A stretch of 54,816 nucleotides of DNA from Clostridia bacterium (lineage in GTDB: Bacteria; Bacillota_A; Clostridia; Christensenellales; CAG-138): NCBI GenBank assembly GCA_017553815.1, contig JAFZJT010000075.1:1-54816 (forward strand). Reading direction: 5' to 3'. This document shows, piece after piece, positions 8,295-17,231 of this stretch. A program made the translations under genes and the position numbers. The notes beneath the pieces are model-generated. The model was not told the DNA's origin. It ran no database searches and worked only from the letters and a program-made list of their open reading frames with translations. How positions within the stretch are numbered: position 1 is the stretch's first letter; every line of letters starts with the position of its first letter.

Positions 8295-9490
8295 TACTTT
8301 ACCCCCTCCATAAGAGGCGCGTTCGCGGTGTTCTTCGGGCTGACGATCGCACCGCTGCCGTCCTCGGAATAGACGTTGACGTAAACGCCCATGCGCTTGC
8401 CGTCCACCATGACCTCAACGAACGGCTCGCCGTCCTTGAGCTGCACCGCGCGCTTTTCAACCCGAAGCCCTTCAAAAGCGAAGTTTATCTTCACCTTGAC
8501 GGTGCGAACGTCGATCAGCGCCGCAAGCGGCGCGTTTACCTTGATTATATTGACGACGCGCTGCCCGCTGAGAAAGCTCGATTCGCCGACGCCCTCGTAT
8601 TCGCCGTAGCCGGCTATGCTCAAAGGATAGCTCTCGCCGCGAACGATCCTCATGCTCTGCGAAGCGGGGGTCGTGAACGCAAGATACCATTCGCCGTCCC
8701 GAACGAGGCGATACGCGCTCGTTTTGGAGCTGCCCATCCATTTGAGCGATTTTCCGTTCTTTTTAACTATGGAATCGATGAGCTCCGCCGAAGCCGTGGA
8801 AAGCTTATCCGCATTCAGCGCAACGGAGTAATCGTCGAAATAATAGCTCACAAGCCCTTCCTTTTCGGCGATGAGCGAGATCCTCGAGTCCGAAACCGCC
8901 TGCTCGCGCTCATCCTGCTGCCTGTATAGTGCGCGAAGCGTTTCCGTTTCCTGAACCGAGGTGCGCAGATACTCGGCTCGGTCGGTCAAAAGCCCTGTGA
9001 GCTTGTTTTTAAGCTCGAGCACATCGGCTTCTCCGCCGCTCAGCACCGCGTCCGATATCTCGTGAACGGTCTTTTCAACGCTGTTGTCGTAGCTGCGCAG
9101 CTCAACGTCGCGCGCTTCGCCGAGCACCTCGAGCTGCGCCTTGTAGATATCCTGCCTGGTTCGCCAGAGAGCGAGCGGAATCTCGCGGCTGAAGCCGAGC
9201 TTGTAAACAGCCATAACGCGCTCGCCCGCGCGCACACGCTGCCCCTCGGAAAGATAGCGGTCGGCGATATCGTATTCGCCGCCCGATACCACGTCCTCTG
9301 CTCTTATCACAACGGCGGTAACGCTGCTTTCGGTCTCTATGCGCGCCGTGCGCACCTTGCCCTCGGAGCCGCCGAAATGCATCAGCGCAAGCAGCAGCAA
9401 AAGCGCCGCCATCAGAATGAACGCCACAACGACGAGCACCGATTTTTTAAAGCGCCTGCGCTTTTTTTTATGTATGTACAGAACCTCCAT
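8261..9490 (-). CDS. HlyD-like membrane-anchored adaptor protein
   Basis: A 409-residue protein. It has a short basic N-terminus (HKKKRRRFKK), one transmembrane helix at about residues 19-40 and an extracytoplasmic body. RAEDVVSGGEYDIADRYLSEGQRVRAGERVMAVYK resembles the biotinyl-lipoyl half-motif of HlyD/membrane-fusion proteins; a helical segment (residues 120-215) and beta-rich C-terminal half follow. No ABC transporter partner is adjacent. Instead it sits upstream of yggS-sepF-divIVA, so a role in envelope or division-site biology is possible. The SD GGAGGGC precedes the ATG. The gene overlaps yggS by 34 bp. The fold call is moderate; the function is unknown. Confidence 0.7.
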   Translation of the reverse strand: MEVLYIHKKKRRRFKKSVLVVVAFILMAALLLLLALMHFGGSEGKVRTARIETESSVTAVVIRAEDVVSGGEYDIADRYLSEGQRVRAGERVMAVYKLGFSREIPLALWRTRQDIYKAQLEVLGEARDVELRSYDNSVEKTVHEISDAVLSGGEADVLELKNKLTGLLTDRAEYLRTSVQETETLRALYRQQDEREQAVSDSRISLIAEKEGLVSYYFDDYSVALNADKLSTASAELIDSIVKKNGKSLKWMGSSKTSAYRLVRDGEWYLAFTTPASQSMRIVRGESYPLSIAGYGEYEGVGESSFLSGQRVVNIIKVNAPLAALIDVRTVKVKINFAFEGLRVEKRAVQLKDGEPFVEVMVDGKRMGVYVNVYSEDGSGAIVSPKNTANAPLMEGVKYWIPKKSVFKK

Positions 9491-9504
9491 GCTGCGCCCT
9501 CCGA

Positions 9505-9891
9505 TTAGCTGTTTGCGCCATCTTCGGCGTTCTTGGGCTCTATCTCATAGCCCTTCTTGTCGCTCCTGCCGTACTGCCTGTCGAAATTTTCCTTATTTTT
9601 CAGCATGTACTTATTATAGAGCGTTTCCGCGTCCAGCCCCGCGTGGAGGCACATGCTCACGAAGAAATGGAGTATGTCCACCAATTCCCCCTGAAGCGCC
9701 TCGGTATCCACGGGCTTTTTATTCTTCCACCATTTGAAATTGACCTCATCGAGCACCTCGGAGAGCTCGCTCAGCATCGCGAGCACTTCCTTCTGCATCC
9801 ACTCCTCCCGGGAGAATTCAAGATGCCTTTTAGCCCTTATATCTGTATCCAAAAGGTTTTGCATTTCAAATATCCTGTCGAGCTTGTCCAT
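9505..9891 (-). CDS. Dimeric-type dUTP diphosphatase (dUTPase_2 / MazG-like fold)
   Basis: A 128-residue all-alpha NTP pyrophosphatase. LSELSEVLDEVNFKWWKNK supplies the first Mg-binding Glu/Asp set and ELVDILHFFVSMCLHAG the second; the C-terminus has NKENFDRQYGR, typical of the dimeric dUTPase family (Pfam dUTPase_2). It would hydrolyse dUTP (or dUDP) to dUMP, limiting uracil in DNA and feeding dTMP synthesis. The SD AGAGGA is 6 nt before the ATG. It lies 14 nt upstream of the HlyD-like gene start. Some relatives act on other nucleotides. Confidence 0.85.
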   Translation of the reverse strand: MDKLDRIFEMQNLLDTDIRAKRHLEFSREEWMQKEVLAMLSELSEVLDEVNFKWWKNKKPVDTEALQGELVDILHFFVSMCLHAGLDAETLYNKYMLKNKENFDRQYGRSDKKGYEIEPKNAEDGANS

Positions 9892-9970
9892 ATTTTTCCT
9901 CTATAAACCCTTTTTCGCTGCTGCAACGAATAATTCTTCGAGAATCCCGCATAAACGAATTCCCTTCCCA

Positions 9971-9990
9971 ACTATTCACTGATCCCTGAG
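9971..9990 (-). repeat. Partial copy of the dispersed ACTATTCACT repeat
   Basis: ACTATTCACT preceded by CCCTTCCCA lies in the 110-nt gap between the M16 peptidase and dUTPase genes. It matches the heptad tail of the repeat seen complete at 12320-12375 and 19137-19181. The hairpin half is degenerate here. Confidence 0.4.
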
Positions 9991-10000
9991 CGCTAATCAC

Positions 10001-11335
10001 TTATTTAAGAAGCTTTTCTATCTTCGCTCCGCTTTTGCCGAGCCTGCCGACTATCGCCGATTTCATCCTCGAGCGGTCGCAGACCGTGGGAAGTATCCGC
10101 GCGATATCGGCGGAGCTTACGCCGTCTATCATCGAGAGGATCTCGTCGTCCGTGCGGTGAACGCGCCCAAGAAGCTCCTTCCTGCCGAGCGATGAAGCGT
10201 GGGCGGAGGAATTCTCCCTGCCGAGGATGTAGCCCGTCTTTATCTGGCGCTTGCTGCGCTCAAGCTCGTCCTCGCTTACGCCGTTTTTGCGTATCTCTTC
10301 GTATTCCTTGAGCATCATCTCAAGCACCTTCGCCGCCTGCTCCTCGCCCGTGCCGGCGTAGAGCGTCATATAGCCGCTGTCCATATAATAAGAGGGCGAA
10401 GAATAGACCGAATACGCCATTCCGCTGCGCTCCCTTATGCTCTGAAACAGCCTCGAGCTCATGCTTCCGCCAACGATATTGTTGAACACAAGAAGGGGAA
10501 AATGCCCTTCCGAATCGTAACAGAAGCCCGGGAAGGCCAGCGCGATATGGGTCTGCTCGATATCCTTTTCGATAAGCTCATACCGCTTCTGCTCGCCGCC
10601 CGTGCAGGCGCAGTTCGCCTGCTCATCCTCATGGCAAACGGTCTCGCATCCGAGTATGCCGCCAAAGTCGAAAGCCCTTTCGACCGCATCGCGAAGCGCC
10701 TTGAAATCGAAGTTTCCCGCCGCCGCGATAACGATATTCTCGGGTCTGTAGCGGCGCGCCATATACGCGCGGAGCATATCGCGGGAAAATGCGCCAACGC
10801 TCGCTTCCGAACCGAGCACGGGATAGGCGAGCGCTTCACCGCCGTAGTAGAGCGAGCAGAGCGTTTCATGCACAACATCCTCGGGCGTGTCGTTATTCAT
10901 GGAGATCTCCTCCAAAACCACGCCCTTTTCGCGCTCGATATCCTCGTCATTGAGCTTTGAGGTGCAAACGATCTCCGCGATAAGCTCCACGGCCTCGCGC
11001 ATGCAGTCGTCCGTCACCTTGGTGTAGAAGCAGGTGCAGTCCTTGCTCGTGAAGGCGTTCATATTGCCGCCAAGCAGGTCCATAAGCTCCGCAAGCTCCT
11101 CGGCGGAATGCTTTTCGGTGCCCTTGAAGAGCATGTGCTCGATGAAATGCGATATGCCGCACTCCGTACCCGCGTCAAGCATACTGCCGCCCGCAGGCGA
11201 AAGCTCTTCATAGACCGTGCCCGCCTTTACCCAGCATCCGATCGACACCGAGCGGTAGTTTTCCATTATTTCGCCGATTATCCGAAGACCGTTCGGCAGA
11301 GTTTCTTTATAGATCAAGTTTCCGTTCCTTTTCAT
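10001..11335 (-). CDS. M16 family (insulinase-like) zinc metallopeptidase, MlpA/YmxG type
   Basis: A 444-residue protein matching the processing-peptidase-like M16B family. ISHFIEHMLFKGT carries the inverted zinc motif HxxEH at residues 63-67; the distal zinc ligand Glu is in REKGVVLEEI near 143. The C-terminal half has the non-catalytic M16 repeat (GGSMSSRLFQSIRERSGMAYSV). It is directly downstream of the ylxY-like gene by 22 nt, matching the ylxY-mlpA pair of B. subtilis. The ATG at 11335 has a poor SD; a TTG at 11315-11317 with AAAAGGA 8 nt upstream is a good alternative and removes six residues. An insertion SPAGGSMLDAGTEC sits just before the active site. Confidence 0.9.
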   Translation of the reverse strand: MKRNGNLIYKETLPNGLRIIGEIMENYRSVSIGCWVKAGTVYEELSPAGGSMLDAGTECGISHFIEHMLFKGTEKHSAEELAELMDLLGGNMNAFTSKDCTCFYTKVTDDCMREAVELIAEIVCTSKLNDEDIEREKGVVLEEISMNNDTPEDVVHETLCSLYYGGEALAYPVLGSEASVGAFSRDMLRAYMARRYRPENIVIAAAGNFDFKALRDAVERAFDFGGILGCETVCHEDEQANCACTGGEQKRYELIEKDIEQTHIALAFPGFCYDSEGHFPLLVFNNIVGGSMSSRLFQSIRERSGMAYSVYSSPSYYMDSGYMTLYAGTGEEQAAKVLEMMLKEYEEIRKNGVSEDELERSKRQIKTGYILGRENSSAHASSLGRKELLGRVHRTDDEILSMIDGVSSADIARILPTVCDRSRMKSAIVGRLGKSGAKIEKLLK

Positions 11336-11357
11336 TATTTTAATGAAGCATATCTTC

Positions 11358-12116
11358 TCAATCGTATATTGTACCGCTTACAGTGGCCGCCGTCAAGCCC
11401 GAAAGGGAAAAATATTCCAAAATATCCGAAAGCGCATCCGAAAAAGCCGTCGTTGGGGTGCAGACCACTATATCCCCGCCCGAAATATTGCCCTTTGCGC
11501 GGCTCAAAATATCGCCTGCGCCTCCCCGCTCGCAGATAAGGTCGATGCTTCCCTTGACTGCGGTGAGTCCGAGCCTTCTTGAAGCGCGGATGATCGCGTC
11601 GCCCCTGCCCGCATAGATGAGGCCTGCCCGCTCCCCCGCCGCCGCTTCGATAAGACGTGCTGCCTCCGAAAGCTCATTCATCAGCTCCTCGAACGGCTTT
11701 TCCTCCGACTCCTGCCCCGCGGCGAGCGCAAGCTCATGCCCCCTACCCGCGAGCCTTGCCGCCAAAGCGGGTCTTTTTAAAAGCACGTCGAGGCTGAGCG
11801 CGAATGTAGCGCGGCAATTCGCTTTTTCAAGCGTTTCGGCTATCCCCTCAAGCGAAGATGCATCCCAGCTCGCGGCGATAAGAAGCGCCGTCTTCGCGCC
11901 CTTTTTGCCCTTATAGACCGCCGTATCCACCCTCAAGCTCTCGGTGAAGCCGAGCGGCGCGGCGCTCGCTGCCGAGGCGTCGCCCCCGCTTCTCAGCCCG
12001 AGCGCAAGAAAAAGCCCGAGCGCGATTGCAAAAAGCAGCGCGTTTGCCGCCGCGTTCTTGGCGATGCGCGCCCATGCTCCGCAGGTGTTTTTGTTATTGT
12101 TTCTGACTTTTTTCAT
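11358..12116 (-). CDS. Polysaccharide-deacetylase-fold protein, YlxY-like, catalytically degenerate
   Basis: A 252-residue protein with a basic cytoplasmic N-terminus, one membrane helix at about residues 22-43, and a NodB-like barrel. ANCRATFALSLDVLLKRPALAARLAGRGHELA aligns with the deacetylase ATFFxxG...GHExxxH block. The catalytic positions look lost: the TFDD motif is replaced by SWDASS and the zinc HxxxH region by LALAAGQ. B. subtilis YlxY also belongs to this family and lies next to mlpA, as here. It is therefore probably a non-enzymatic glycan-binding or sporulation-associated envelope protein; that role is inference. AAGGAG precedes the ATG by 8 nt. It is the first gene of the minus run ending at the 5557-5589 terminator. 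Confidence 0.75.
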   Translation of the reverse strand: MKKVRNNNKNTCGAWARIAKNAAANALLFAIALGLFLALGLRSGGDASAASAAPLGFTESLRVDTAVYKGKKGAKTALLIAASWDASSLEGIAETLEKANCRATFALSLDVLLKRPALAARLAGRGHELALAAGQESEEKPFEELMNELSEAARLIEAAAGERAGLIYAGRGDAIIRASRRLGLTAVKGSIDLICERGGAGDILSRAKGNISGGDIVVCTPTTAFSDALSDILEYFSLSGLTAATVSGTIYD

Positions 12117-12145
12117 ATTGATTTCTCCTTCGCTTTGATGCGATC

Positions 12146-12162
12146 AGTGAATAATGAATAGT
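12146..12162 (-). repeat. Partial dispersed repeat, inverted
   Basis: AGTGAATAATGAATAGT is the reverse complement of the heptad tail ACTATTCATTATTCACT found in the full copies. It faces the 12320-12375 copy head to head. Confidence 0.5.
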
Positions 12163-12319
12163 GGAGCGATCGATTCTGCAAATAGCCGATAGGGATCTCT
12201 TAAGCTCTGTATTCTATGCCGCTCGGCTCGGCGCAATGGCGGAGGCTGCCGATCGAATAAATAACGCTCAGCCAGCGGCGACCCTAACCCCATAAGGCCC
12301 TAACCCCAAAAATTTTAAT

Positions 12320-12375
12320 AAATTCCGCAGGAATTTCATCCACAACTATTCACTATTCACTATTCATTATTCACT
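12320..12375 (+). repeat. Dispersed hairpin plus heptad repeat, full copy
   Basis: The hairpin AAATTCC-GCA-GGAATTT (12320-12336) is followed by a tail of four heptad-like units from 12344, alternating ATTCACT and ATTCATT. The same architecture recurs at 19137, 25774 (inverted), 26244 (inverted) and 47707. Confidence 0.7.
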
Positions 12376-12648
12376 CCACACTCCGCACTGCCCACTCAAC
12401 TCCCCCCCTTTTAAACGCCCCTCTATTCCCGCTATCACTCTATGCCAGAAAGAATATTTTATCCCCAAAACCGCTCCATCCGCCATATTCCATTAATAAA
12501 GCGGCATTTTTTATCGTCGGCGCTCTTTTATTTTGCTCATTCGCGGTGTATAATATGCCTGATGATTTTCGGCATTCGACTGAATGCGCTGTTTTTTGCG
12601 CATAACCGAATGCGAAATGCAAAGAAGGAGTCAAAAAAGGAGTCTTAA

Positions 12649-15600
12649 ATGTATAAGGAATCCGATAAAACAAGGGGAAGCTCGAAGCTGACGACGGTGC
12701 TCATCGTGCTGCTGGTGCTCGTTTTGCTCGGCGGCGCGGTGTTCGGCCTTATTTGGTACGACCGCAACTACGGCTCGGGCAGAACGAACCCCTCCACGCC
12801 GCAGGATTCGGCAAGCCCCAGCCAGGGCGCCGATTCGAGCGCCGCGCCCGCAACCGTTCCTCCCGCCGTGGATAACCCCGACGGGCTCATAATCAGCGAG
12901 GTCAAGCGCGGCGAGGGCGGCTTTGTTGAGATACTCAACAACTCCGATAAGACCGTGGATATCGGCGCTTACTACCTTTCTGACGATCCCGAGAAGGGCG
13001 ATAAATGGCGCATCCCGCAGTATGAGCTCTCCCCCGGCGGGTACGCTGTGGTGCTGCTTCGCGGCTCCGGCTTCGTCGGCGATGCCGTTGAGCCGGGCTA
13101 TGACTACCCCTGCTTCAACGCAGCCTTTAAAATAAGCTCCATCGAGAGCGGCGCGTATCTGTTCACGCGCGGCGGCTATCCGGTCTCGAGCATGGAGATC
13201 CCCGCCGATATGCCCGAGCCAGTTTGCGCGATCCGCTACGGCAAAGGCGTTGCCTACACAGGCATTCCCACGCCCGGAAAGGCCAACTCCGAAAGCGCCG
13301 CGTTCAGCGAGTTCGTTTGGCACGATATGGACGCAAGCGACCCCGTTCGCATAAACGAGGTTCTGCCCGACAACGAGTTCGACCTCATCGACCACGACGG
13401 CGACCGCCCCGACTGGGTGGAGCTTTATAACGCCTCGGACGCGCCGATCTCCCTTCTTGGATACTACCTTTCCGACAGCAGGGATAACCCCACCAAATGG
13501 GCGCTTCCCGACATCACTCTCGGCGCGGGCGAATACGCCGTTATCCTGCTTTCTGGCAAGGATATCGTTTCGAGCGGCGAGGTGCACGCTTCTTTCAAGC
13601 TCTCCTCTTCGGACGACGGCATCTTCCTACTCAACTACAACGGCATGCGCAGGGACGGGATCGCCTTCCCCGAGCAGCTGAATCCGAACGTTTCGATCGG
13701 CCGCGGCGACGACGGAGGCATCCTGTACTACGCAAAGCCCACTCCGGGCGAAAAGAACAGTTCTGTCGGCTTTGCCGAGCCAATGGGGGTTGGAGGCTTC
13801 AACCCCTCTTCTGTTTATATCAGCGAGGTCAGCGCCGTCGGAGCGCCCCGCAGCGGCGAGCTCGATTGGGTGGAGCTTCACAACCCCACCGCCGAAGCCG
13901 TTTCGCTCTCGGGCTGGCATCTTTCGGACAGCGCAAACGACCTCAATAAGCACGATCTCTCCGCGCTTTGGATACCCTCGGGCGGCTATATCGCTATAAA
14001 CTGCACCTCGAAGATAAACAAGGAATGGGCGAACCCCGCGCCGTTCTCGGTTTCCCCCTCGGGCGAGACCCTCTATCTTACGAACGAAGAGGGCGGCGTT
14101 GTTGACTTTTTCAGCACGGGCTCACTGCGCTATGGGGTAACGAGCGGAAGGAGCACGGGTTCAACGAGCGGCGAGCGCGTGTTCTTTACCTCCCCCACCA
14201 AGGGCACGAGGAATTCGGACGCCGTTTACACCGCCTACTCCCCCGTTCCCGTCATCTCCGACACCGAGCTTTACAGAACCTCTCCCTTCACCGTTTCGCT
14301 CACAGCGAGCGATGAAAACGCCGTTATCCACTACACACTCGACGGGAGCAAGCCGGATGAAAGCAGCCCCGTTTATTCTTCTCCGATAAGTATAAATTCA
14401 AACACCGTGCTTCGCGCGGTCAGCGTCGTTCCGGGCGCGCTCGTAAGCGATGACGCGACGGCGACCTACCTCTTCGAGCAGAAACACACCCTGCCCGTCG
14501 TTACTATCTGCATGGACGGCGGCGATTTCGACGAGATGTACGCGATAAACAGCCCCTTCGTGTCGGTAGTTGAGCGCGAATGCCATATGCAGTTCTATGA
14601 AACCGACGGCACTCTCGGCCTTGAGACCCACGCTGGTGTGCGCGTTTCGGGCGCTTCCACGAGAAAATTCCCCCAGAAATCGCTCGGAATCTACTTCAGA
14701 AGCGGTTACGGGCGCTCGAGCGTTTCCTACCCCTTCTTCGGAAGCGATTACTACACGCAGTATTCAAGCCTCGTGCTTAGAAACGCGGGTCAGGATTTGT
14801 CCAACGCCCGCATCCGCGACTCGTTTGCAAGCACCGCCGTGCTCGATATGAACTTAGACGCTTCGGCTGCAAGGTTCTGCGTGGTCTATATAAACGGCGA
14901 ATATTGGGGTCTTTACGACCTCAAGGAGAATATGAACGAGGACTATCTCGAAACGCATTACGGCGTTGACCCCGACACCGCGAACATCATCAAGCGCAAC
15001 ACCGTTGAGCTTGAGGGCTCCAACGCCGAGTTCCTGCGCGTGCGCGCCTACGCCGTGCAGAACGACAAGGTCATCCCGATGACCGACGCGCGCTATAATG
15101 AGTTCACCAAATGGGTGGACGCTGAAAGCATCATGGACTACCTCATCGCGAGGCAGTATTTGACAGACGCTGATATGTTCAACCAGAAGTATTGGCGCAC
15201 GACCGACTACACCGTCCGCTGGAGAGCCATTTTCTACGACTCCGACTTTGCGCTCACAAGCTCGATGGGCGACGTTCTGCACTGCTATTTCGACCCCAAA
15301 GGCGTTCCGAGCGCGGACGGCTCGCTGAGCCAGATGGATCTTTACTGCGGCCTTGAGTCCAATGAAAAATGGCGGCACGACTTCCTTGTTCGCTATATCT
15401 ACGTTTCAAAATACTATCTCAACAACGACCGCCTCATCCCGCTGCTCGAGCGCATGGCGGCGGAGATAGAGCCCGAGCTCGAGCGTCAAATCGCAAAATG
15501 GGGAAAGCCCGTCAGCATGGAACATTGGCGCAGCGAGATAGATAAGCTTCGCAATAATCTTCTTGAGCGGCCGCAGTACTGCAAGCAGAATATCATGTAC

Positions 15601-15687
15601 GTTATGCATCTCTCCGCAGCAGATTGGGCCGCGCTCGAAGCCGAGGCGGACGCGATCAACACCGCAAACGGCGGAATATTCAAATAA
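12649..15687 (+). CDS. Membrane-anchored CotH-kinase-like protein with lamin-tail domains
   Basis: A 1012-residue protein. A transmembrane helix at residues 15-36 and a Ser/Pro/Ala linker (to about 75) are followed by three lamin-tail-like beta domains (about 80-205, 228-377, 387-524; repeated DWVELxNxSxxxISLxGYYLSDS). Next is a chitobiase/hexosaminidase C-terminal-like domain (about 530-610; IHYTLDGSKPDESSPVYSSP), then a CotH kinase domain (about 613-985; GVRVSGASTRKFPQKSLGIY, YINGEYWGLYDLKENM, FYDSDFALTSSMG). CotH enzymes phosphorylate secreted or spore-coat proteins; this one would act outside the membrane. AGGAG lies 6 nt before the ATG, and a strong terminator follows. It is a single-gene unit. 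The domain calls are by motif; substrate unknown. Confidence 0.88.
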   Translation: MYKESDKTRGSSKLTTVLIVLLVLVLLGGAVFGLIWYDRNYGSGRTNPSTPQDSASPSQGADSSAAPATVPPAVDNPDGLIISEVKRGEGGFVEILNNSDKTVDIGAYYLSDDPEKGDKWRIPQYELSPGGYAVVLLRGSGFVGDAVEPGYDYPCFNAAFKISSIESGAYLFTRGGYPVSSMEIPADMPEPVCAIRYGKGVAYTGIPTPGKANSESAAFSEFVWHDMDASDPVRINEVLPDNEFDLIDHDGDRPDWVELYNASDAPISLLGYYLSDSRDNPTKWALPDITLGAGEYAVILLSGKDIVSSGEVHASFKLSSSDDGIFLLNYNGMRRDGIAFPEQLNPNVSIGRGDDGGILYYAKPTPGEKNSSVGFAEPMGVGGFNPSSVYISEVSAVGAPRSGELDWVELHNPTAEAVSLSGWHLSDSANDLNKHDLSALWIPSGGYIAINCTSKINKEWANPAPFSVSPSGETLYLTNEEGGVVDFFSTGSLRYGVTSGRSTGSTSGERVFFTSPTKGTRNSDAVYTAYSPVPVISDTELYRTSPFTVSLTASDENAVIHYTLDGSKPDESSPVYSSPISINSNTVLRAVSVVPGALVSDDATATYLFEQKHTLPVVTICMDGGDFDEMYAINSPFVSVVERECHMQFYETDGTLGLETHAGVRVSGASTRKFPQKSLGIYFRSGYGRSSVSYPFFGSDYYTQYSSLVLRNAGQDLSNARIRDSFASTAVLDMNLDASAARFCVVYINGEYWGLYDLKENMNEDYLETHYGVDPDTANIIKRNTVELEGSNAEFLRVRAYAVQNDKVIPMTDARYNEFTKWVDAESIMDYLIARQYLTDADMFNQKYWRTTDYTVRWRAIFYDSDFALTSSMGDVLHCYFDPKGVPSADGSLSQMDLYCGLESNEKWRHDFLVRYIYVSKYYLNNDRLIPLLERMAAEIEPELERQIAKWGKPVSMEHWRSEIDKLRNNLLERPQYCKQNIMYVMHLSAADWAALEAEADAINTANGGIFK

Positions 15688-15692
15688 ATATA

Positions 15693-15738
15693 ATGCCGCG
15701 AAGGGGCGAAAACCCCTTTGCGGCATATTGCTTTTTTG
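15693..15738 (+). terminator. Strong rho-independent terminator after the CotH gene
   Basis: Arms TGCCGCgAAGGGG and CCCCTTtGCGGCA enclose a CGAAAA loop, followed by TATTGCTTTTTT. It lies 6 nt after the stop. The T-tract overlaps the -35 of the next promoter. Confidence 0.88.
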
Positions 15739-15756
15739 TAAAAAAAGTAATATAAT
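15728..15756 (+). promoter_or_regulatory. Promoter of trkA-trkH
   Basis: TTGCTT (15728-15733), a 17-bp A/T-rich spacer and TATAAT (15751-15756). It starts inside the T-tract of the preceding terminator. Confidence 0.65.
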
Positions 15757-15824
15757 TCATTCGTTTTTATTCGTAAGGCTTGGGTTTATCCCCATTCCGT
15801 TGAGTTTTTAAGGAGCGATTCTTT

Positions 15825-17204
15825 ATGAAGATCGTAGTTGTCGGCGCGGGCACGGTAGGAAGAACCATCGCGAAAAAGCTGAGCCTCGAGGGGCATGACA
15901 TCGTTGTTATCGATGAAAGCACCGAGGTGCTCGACCGCGCGGCGAATGAGATGGACGCTATCTGCATGGAGGGCAACGGCGCGGATTACCGCGTTCAGCG
16001 TGAGGCGGGCGTAAGCGAGGCCGACGTGCTCATCGCCGCCACCGCACATGATGAAGTGAATATGCTCTGCTGTTTGATCGCGCACAAGATCGGCGCGTAC
16101 CGTACCATTGCGCGCGTTCGCGACCCCGTGAACTCCGCGCAGCTCAACTTTTTGAGCGAGGAGCTCGGCCTTTCAATGGCGGTCAACCCTGATCTTGCGG
16201 CGGCCGAGGAAATCTCAAGGCTTCTGCGCATACCGAGCGCGCTGAACGTTGAAACCTTCGCCAAGGGCAAGGTGGAGCTCGTCGGCATCCGCATAAAGGA
16301 GGATAACCCCCTCTGCGGCCTCTCGCTGATGAATTTTCAAAAAAAGCTCCATATAAAGGCGCTGATATGCGCGATCCAGCGCGGTGAGGACTGCTATATC
16401 CCCAAGGGCGATTTCGTGCTCGAGGCGGGCGACAAGCTGCATATCACCGCGGCGCCCGAGGAGCTTGCCAAATTCCTTCGCACGGTCTACCCGGATAAGC
16501 AGAAAAAGATCAGAAACGTAATGGTCATCGGCGGCAGCCGCATCGCCTACTACCTAACGCGTGAGGTCGAAAAAGCGGGCATACAGGTCAAGATCATCGA
16601 AAGCAACGCCGAGCGCGCCGCATTTTTGAGCGAGGAGCTCAAGAACGCCTTCGTCATCCACGGCGACAACACCGAGCACGACCTTCTGATGGAGGAGGGG
16701 CTCGACAGCGCGGATGCGTTCATCGCGCTCACCGGCATGGACGAAACGAATATCATCAGCGGCATCTCCGCGAAATGGCAGGGCGCGGGCACGGTCATAG
16801 TCAAGGTCAACAACGAAAATCTGACCAGCGTTCTTCCCGACAACGCGATCGATTCCGTTATCTCGCCCAAGCAGATAACCGCAAACAAGATCCTGACCTT
16901 CGTTCGCGCGCTCAGCTGCAGCCCCGACGAAAGCAACGTCGAGACCGTGCATGAGCTCGTCGGCGGACGCATAGAGGCGCTTGAGTTCGCGGCAAGGGGC
17001 AGCCACCCGATGTACGGCGTTCCTCTCAAGGAATTGAACCGCCATCTTCAAAAGGATCTGCTGATCGCCTGCATAGTGCGAAACGGCAAGACCATTATCC
17101 CCGGCGGCGACGACTGCATCCTCTCGGGCGACAGCGTTATAATCGTTACTCGGAAAAAGATGTTCAACGATCTTTCGGGCATCCTTACAATCCCCATTCG
17201 CTGA
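15825..17204 (+). CDS. trkA: Trk system potassium uptake regulator TrkA
   Basis: A 459-residue protein with duplicated RCK architecture. RCK1 begins MKIVVVGAGTVGRTIAKKL with the Gly-rich NAD-binding loop and D-bearing VVIDES strand; TrkA-C domain 1 covers about 140-220; RCK2 begins KIRNVMVIGGSRIAYYLTREV (about residue 228); TrkA-C domain 2 closes the protein. It forms the cytoplasmic nucleotide-gated ring (NAD(H), ATP/ADP in relatives) under TrkH and controls K+ uptake. GGAG precedes the ATG. trkH follows after 27 nt, so they form an operon. Length and order match the family. Confidence 0.96.
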   Translation: MKIVVVGAGTVGRTIAKKLSLEGHDIVVIDESTEVLDRAANEMDAICMEGNGADYRVQREAGVSEADVLIAATAHDEVNMLCCLIAHKIGAYRTIARVRDPVNSAQLNFLSEELGLSMAVNPDLAAAEEISRLLRIPSALNVETFAKGKVELVGIRIKEDNPLCGLSLMNFQKKLHIKALICAIQRGEDCYIPKGDFVLEAGDKLHITAAPEELAKFLRTVYPDKQKKIRNVMVIGGSRIAYYLTREVEKAGIQVKIIESNAERAAFLSEELKNAFVIHGDNTEHDLLMEEGLDSADAFIALTGMDETNIISGISAKWQGAGTVIVKVNNENLTSVLPDNAIDSVISPKQITANKILTFVRALSCSPDESNVETVHELVGGRIEALEFAARGSHPMYGVPLKELNRHLQKDLLIACIVRNGKTIIPGGDDCILSGDSVIIVTRKKMFNDLSGILTIPIR

Positions 17205-17231
17205 TAATTTTTATATTTCGGAGCGCGAAAT

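Larger units (their letters stand above)
12117..12648. other. Divergent intergenic region with repeat remnants
   Basis: This 530-bp gap separates the ylxY-like gene (minus) and the CotH gene (plus). It holds an inverted partial repeat (12146-12162), a CCCTAACCCC doublet at about 12284-12308, the full hairpin/heptad repeat at 12320-12375, and a pyrimidine-rich stretch to 12420. A TATAAT at 12549-12554 may be the CotH -10, but no good -35 stands 17 bp upstream. No gene is seen. Confidence 0.5.

Noticed and set aside
12631..15726. Minus-strand frames inside the CotH gene
   Set aside because: Antisense shadows in high-GC coding sequence with no SD or recognisable domain.
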